From: Bacillus sp. S3
GTDB lineage: Bacteria; Bacillota; Bacilli; Bacillales; Cytobacillaceae
Length of the DNA stretch: 64,000 nucleotides
Reading direction: 5' to 3'
NCBI RefSeq assembly: GCF_005154805.1
Contig: NZ_CP039727.1
Coordinates: forward strand, 989,501-1,053,500
Positions 60,651-64,000 of this stretch are shown in pieces (the stretch's first letter is position 1; every line of letters begins with the position of its first letter). The notes under the pieces are model-generated. The model had not been told where the DNA came from, made no database searches, and saw only the letters and a list, made by a program, of their open reading frames with translations. The position numbers were made by a program, and so were the translations under genes.

Positions 60651-60797
60651 GAAAAGCGCAAGCGCCCTGGTCAGCGGCGTATGGCCTAGAGCGCTCCAAC
60701 TGAGATAAAGGAAACACGGAGAGCGGAGCGATCCGATGTTGACTTATCGTAGGGCGGAGAGCGAAGGACACTAGCCGCTAGGGCGCTGGAGCTGGAC
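60651..60797. repeat. Dispersed 147-bp Bacillaceae intergenic repeat
   Basis: Starts GAAAAGCGCAAGCGCCCTGG and ends GGGCGCTGGAGCTGGAC. The ends are GC-rich and partly complementary (GCGCAAGCGCCC / GGGCGCTGGAGC). GC content is far above the flanks. Many Bacillaceae chromosomes carry repeats with these end sequences. An internally deleted relic is at 13184-13212. Confidence 0.75.
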
Positions 60798-60855
60798 AAT
60801 TCTCAAAGCCGAAACTAATACGCTTATATTACAAAAGAAGGGAGGGTTCTCGGGT

Positions 60856-61356
60856 ATGTCTCACAACATGAATGAACAAGAGCAGCGCTTAATGGAATGG
60901 TGGAATGCCACGGAAAAGGGCACATTTGTGGTGAAACAGTTGGTCTCCCTCATTACAGAACTAAGGCTGCATCCTGACTCAAGCCGTGCGGACGGGATGA
61001 TTCTGCTTTACCGCGCTGCATCGGAGGTTTCATATGGATATGCTGGGATGAGAGGCTGTATCCGCCGTAATTTTGCCCATGAAAATTCAGAGTTTCTGCA
61101 CAATAATATCGTCAGATGCAGGAGCTTTGCCCGGAGATTTTCTGTGGACACACAGGTACTCCTTGAGCGGGTTGCCAAACAAATCAGTGGTGCAAACGCC
61201 TTGCTGATTGTCGAGCGTATTCGTGAAACACTCCGTGATAATGCCGCCATTCTATCCGAAATCGAACACAAAGCCAATGCCTTTTTTGGGAAGGAGACCT
61301 TTCAAACGCTGCAGAATAACTTAATCCATTCCATCACATTGCCGCCTTTTAATTGA
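60856..61356 (+). CDS. Protein of unknown function, paralogue of the preceding gene
   Basis: 166 residues, helical, no export signal. The core YRAASEVSYGYAGMRGCIRRNFAHE aligns with the paralogue at 60156. A C-terminal helical stretch (NALLIVERIRETLRDNAAILSEIEHKANAFFG) follows. AAGGGAGGG precedes ATG at 60856. It lies just upstream of pspA, but a probable terminator and separate promoter divide them. Function unknown. Confidence 0.65.
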   Translation: MSHNMNEQEQRLMEWWNATEKGTFVVKQLVSLITELRLHPDSSRADGMILLYRAASEVSYGYAGMRGCIRRNFAHENSEFLHNNIVRCRSFARRFSVDTQVLLERVAKQISGANALLIVERIRETLRDNAAILSEIEHKANAFFGKETFQTLQNNLIHSITLPPFN

Positions 61357-61419
61357 CTATTTAAAAAATAAAATGTTGGTGGTTGAAATGTCAAATAGAG
61401 GTAAGGGTAGTGAACAAAA

Positions 61420-61462
61420 ATGGAGAAGGGAAATCGTCGATTGATGATTCTTTTCTCCTTTT
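61420..61462 (+). terminator. Probable terminator after the paralogue pair
   Basis: GGAGAAGGGAAATC pairs imperfectly with GATGATTCTTTTCTCC across a short loop and is followed by TTTTTCG. Confidence 0.5.
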
Positions 61463-61501
61463 TCGTTTCTTAAGCCGAATATCCTACTCCTGGCAAAATA
61501 A

Positions 61502-61532
61502 TGAAACTTTTTTTTACATGGACCAGTATAAT
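61502..61532 (+). promoter_or_regulatory. Candidate sigma-W-like promoter of pspA
   Basis: TGAAAC (61502-61507) is followed after 17 bp by AGTATAAT (61525-61532), close to the ECF sigma-W pattern TGAAAC-N16-CGTA. A plain sigma-A -10 (TATAAT) overlaps. The B. subtilis counterpart pspA (ydjF) is sigma-W-controlled. Confidence 0.45.
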
Positions 61533-61572
61533 GTAATGATTTGTTTTTTCAAAAGGGGGAGGAATGATCTAG

Positions 61573-62253
61573 ATGAGTATTATTTCAAGGTTTAAAGATA
61601 TTATGGCGAGCAATATTAACGCGTTATTGGATAAGGCAGAAGACCCAGAGAAGATGATTGATCAGTATTTACGAAACCTTAGCAAGGATTTAGGAAAGGT
61701 AAAATCGGAAACGGCTTCCGTCATGGCAGAAGAGCAGCGTGCAAAAAGGGTCGTAACCGAGTGCCAGGAAGATATGGCGAAAATGGAACGTTATGCAATC
61801 AAGGCGCTAGAAGCAGGAAATGAAGGAGATGCACGAAAGTTCTTGGAAAAGAAAGCAGCACTCTCAGCAAAATTAACGGAGCTACAAACAGCTTCTCAAT
61901 TAGCTGCTGCCAACACTCTGCAAATGAAACAGATGCACGATAAACTTGCCGCCGATATTGGTGAATTGGACGCGCGCAAAAATATGTTAAAAGCGAAATG
62001 GTCCGTGGCGAAGACGAAGGAACGAATGAATAAGCTTGGAGCATCGACAGCGGATTCAGGCCAATCGCTTTCCGCATTTGAGCGAATGGAAGACAAGGTC
62101 AATCGTGCACTGGACGAGGGAAATGCAATGGCGGAACTAAATGCAGCTCCGAAAGATGACATCGCCGATTTAACAGCCAAATACGATGAAAAGAGCGACG
62201 GTGTTGAGAATGAACTTGCCGCCTTAAAAGAAAGAATGAAACATAAAGGGTAA
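61573..62253 (+). CDS. pspA: Phage-shock protein A homologue (PspA/IM30, YdjF)
   Basis: 226 residues, almost wholly coiled coil, with the family opening FKDIMASNINALLDKAEDPEKMIDQYLRNLSKDLGKVK and the middle KAALSAKLTELQTASQLAAANTLQMKQMHDKL (in part). PspA/IM30 proteins form ESCRT-III-like assemblies that protect damaged membranes. It heads a cluster in the same order as B. subtilis pspA-ydjG-ydjH, which belongs to the envelope-stress regulon. The start ATG at 61573 follows GGGGGAGGAATGATCTAG. Confidence 0.93.
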   Translation: MSIISRFKDIMASNINALLDKAEDPEKMIDQYLRNLSKDLGKVKSETASVMAEEQRAKRVVTECQEDMAKMERYAIKALEAGNEGDARKFLEKKAALSAKLTELQTASQLAAANTLQMKQMHDKLAADIGELDARKNMLKAKWSVAKTKERMNKLGASTADSGQSLSAFERMEDKVNRALDEGNAMAELNAAPKDDIADLTAKYDEKSDGVENELAALKERMKHKG

Positions 62254-62341
62254 TCAGCTACCGAAAGCTGCAGACCCAGAATGCTGCTGCTTTTGGCCGG
62301 CGGCCATTACATTTTCTTAATATCAAAGGGGTGAAGAAGGA

Positions 62342-63370
62342 ATGATTCTTCATTATAAATGTCCCAGTTGTGGAAGCGATATGAGCTTTGATCCGGATTC
62401 AGGTGAATTATCGTGCCAAAGCTGCGGCAGACACGAAAATATCGAAAACTATCCTGAGGAGTTGCGGACAGCAAGTTTTTCAGAAGATGAAGCGAATGAG
62501 TACCATTGTGAAAATTGTGGAGCCGTTCTCATGACAGCAGCAGAAACAGCGGCAACAAACTGTGGGTTCTGCGGAGCGGGCGTCGTCATCGCCGATCGAT
62601 TATCAGGTCAGCTTGCACCGGGGAAGGTGATTCCTTTTACCATTAGTAAGGAAGAGGCAGTGAAGGCGTTTCAAAAATGGTGCAGGAAGGGGCTCCTTAC
62701 CCCGAAAGGGTTTATGACGGCGGACCGGATTAAAAGTATTACAGGCATGTATGTACCATTTTGGTTATTTGATTTAAATAGTAAGGTGCAAGTGAATGCC
62801 ACATGTACAAAAGTCAGGACCTATGATCAGGGCGATTATACTTATACAGAAACAAAGTATTTTGATGTCTATCGCGATATTAACCTAGATTATGTCAAGA
62901 TTCCGGTTGATGCATCAGAGAAAATGAACGATGAATTAATGGATAAATTAGAACCCTACCCATACGATCAGTTAAAAGAGTTTAAAACTCCCTATTTGGC
63001 AGGTTATCTTGCGGAGAAATACAATTATACAGACGAAGAATTGCTGCCAAGGGCGAAAGACAAAATCAGTGACTATATTGATTCCTATATTCATTCCACA
63101 CTATCAGGTTATCATTCCGTAAATATGAAGGAAAAGCAGGTCGATACCAAATCAGTGAAAAGTAACTATGTTTTACTGCCTGTATGGATGGTCAGCTATG
63201 ATTATAACCATTCGGAGCATACGTTTGCGATGAATGGGCAGACGGGGAAAGTCGTCGGCAAACCGCCAATCAGTACTGGGAAGGTGGCAGCGTGGTTCAG
63301 CGGCATTACGGCTGGAACTTTTTTTGCTTTAAAATGTATCTCTTATATGATGGGAGGCGGCTTTTGGTGA
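62342..63370 (+). CDS. ydjG: YdjG-like zinc-ribbon protein
   Basis: 342 residues. A TFIIB-type zinc ribbon opens the protein (Cys7, Cys10, Cys25, Cys28 in CPSCG..CQSCG), followed by a second Cys pair set (CENCG..CGFCG). A central domain includes TGMYVPFWLFDLNSKVQVNATCTK and a C-terminal hydrophobic stretch (STGKVAAWFSGITAGTFFALKCISYMMGG) likely spans the membrane. In B. subtilis YdjG recruits YdjH to the membrane with YdjI. GAAGAAGGA precedes ATG at 62342. The stop overlaps the next start. Confidence 0.9.
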   Translation: MILHYKCPSCGSDMSFDPDSGELSCQSCGRHENIENYPEELRTASFSEDEANEYHCENCGAVLMTAAETAATNCGFCGAGVVIADRLSGQLAPGKVIPFTISKEEAVKAFQKWCRKGLLTPKGFMTADRIKSITGMYVPFWLFDLNSKVQVNATCTKVRTYDQGDYTYTETKYFDVYRDINLDYVKIPVDASEKMNDELMDKLEPYPYDQLKEFKTPYLAGYLAEKYNYTDEELLPRAKDKISDYIDSYIHSTLSGYHSVNMKEKQVDTKSVKSNYVLLPVWMVSYDYNHSEHTFAMNGQTGKVVGKPPISTGKVAAWFSGITAGTFFALKCISYMMGGGFW

Positions 63371-64000
63371 GTGGAATTTTAGGACAAAAACGAAGCCTTC
63401 TCGTCTTTTTACTTTCCTTTATTTTGCTGCTGCCAGTAGGGGCACGAGTTAATGCTGAATCGTTTGATTCTGAACAGTACATTTATGATTTTGCCGGGCT
63501 GCTGACCGGAAAAGAAGAGGCAGAACTTCAATCTATATCTAGTAAACTGGGGAAAGAAAGAAACACCGCTTTTATTATCATTACGGTAAATGGGACGGAA
63601 GGAAAGAAACTCATTCAATATGTCGAGGACTTCTATGATGAACATGGCCCCGGCTATGATCAGGCGTTTGGAAATACAGCCATTTTAGCGATTGATTTGG
63701 ATAAACGAGACGTGTATCTGGCAGGTTTTAAAAAAGCGGAGCAGTATTTGGATGATGGACGGCTTGATCAGATACGTGAGAAAATTACTCCAGACTTGTC
63801 TGAAGGTAACTATTATCAAGCATTTTCAGACTTCATCACTACATCGCATAAGTATATGGGCTATGAGCCGGGTGTGAATCCGGAAAATATTTTATTTACA
63901 TGGTGGTTCCAACTCATTGCCTCCATCATTGTAGGCGGTGTCGCTGTTATGTTTATGGCCTACCGCTCCGGCGGCAGGATTACAGTAAATGAGCAAACCT
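63367..64000 (+). CDS. ydjH: YdjH/YgcG-type TPM-domain protein, cut by window end
   Basis: At least 211 residues, open at the window edge. GTG at 63367 overlaps the ydjG stop (GTGA) and follows GGGAGGCG. A signal peptide (SLLVFLLSFILLLPVGARVNA) is cleaved near residue 30. The TPM domain runs from about 38 (YIYDFAGLLTGKEEAELQSISSKLGKERNTAFIIITVNG, in part) to about 165. A membrane helix (LFTWWFQLIASIIVGGVAVMFMAY) follows near residue 180. TPM proteins are linked to membrane-protein repair or quality control; with PspA and YdjG this forms a membrane-stress unit. Confidence 0.9.
   Translation, partial: MSGILGQKRSLLVFLLSFILLLPVGARVNAESFDSEQYIYDFAGLLTGKEEAELQSISSKLGKERNTAFIIITVNGTEGKKLIQYVEDFYDEHGPGYDQAFGNTAILAIDLDKRDVYLAGFKKAEQYLDDGRLDQIREKITPDLSEGNYYQAFSDFITTSHKYMGYEPGVNPENILFTWWFQLIASIIVGGVAVMFMAYRSGGRITVNEQT

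Noticed and set aside
61383..61595. 70-codon plus-strand frame before pspA
   Set aside because: It spans a probable terminator and the pspA promoter and overlaps the pspA start.

Overview
The window reads as chromosomal DNA from a low-GC, endospore-forming member of the Bacillaceae, probably near Bacillus or Neobacillus. The genus is inference. The support is a complete gerA-type germinant receptor operon, two tiny YjcZ-type sporulation proteins, a pspA-ydjG-ydjH cluster laid out as in Bacillus subtilis, a TPP riboswitch, AAGGAGG-type ribosome sites with frequent GTG and TTG starts, and intrinsic terminators. I see no rRNA, tRNA, prophage, CRISPR array or intact insertion sequence. It looks like ordinary housekeeping and accessory chromosome with unusual intergenic DNA.

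Layout. 0-5 kb: a TetR regulator, a thioredoxin-reductase-like ferredoxin-NADP reductase with operator-like palindromes in front, a divergent glycerol-3-phosphate dehydrogenase, an RMD1-type membrane protein and an acetyltransferase. 5.3-9.2 kb: TPP riboswitch, tenA, ykoE, ykoD and ykoC, which together take up and salvage thiamine pyrimidine precursors. 9.2-9.7 kb: a tandem repeat array. 9.8-14.5 kb (minus): a complete livFGMHJ-type branched-chain amino-acid ABC importer with a candidate CodY site. 14.8-28.5 kb: a mosaic of redox, detoxification and stress genes (DoxX, DODA dioxygenase, XRE-cupin regulator, FAD monooxygenase, YjcZ proteins, a DJ-1/PfpI protein and a YflT-type protein each with a sigma-B-like promoter, a MarR and flavin-reductase pair sharing an operator, an NCS2 purine permease, Nudix and GNAT proteins, an LLM oxidoreductase).

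28.7-41 kb: a LysR regulator divergent from a guanine-deaminase-like gene, an ankyrin lipoprotein, a HAD phosphatase, an alkaline phosphatase with no visible export signal, a CynX-type transporter, a PhoX-like secreted protein with a cell-wall-binding repeat tail, an M15 peptidase, a PadR and membrane-protein pair, and a MATE exporter. 41-45 kb: the gerA-type operon, possibly with a 23-residue fourth peptide. 45-55 kb: an EamA permease, a Cys/Gly-tailed DUF1399-like protein, a Cys-cluster plus pentapeptide protein, an aldo-keto reductase, a YuiD-like phosphatase, an LD-carboxypeptidase, a GntR-deoD-MFS nucleoside cluster, VanZ and AraC. 56-64 kb: a second tandem array, a YiaAB protein, an MFS exporter, a third array, an EamA gene behind an attenuator-like leader, two paralogous proteins of unknown function, then pspA, ydjG and ydjH, the last cut by the window edge.

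The most unusual signal is a set of three intergenic tandem arrays (9209-9727, 56115-56374, 58673-58860). Their sequences are unrelated, yet all use the same 52-bp monomer length and each monomer carries inverted repeats. 52 bp is close to five turns of B-DNA.
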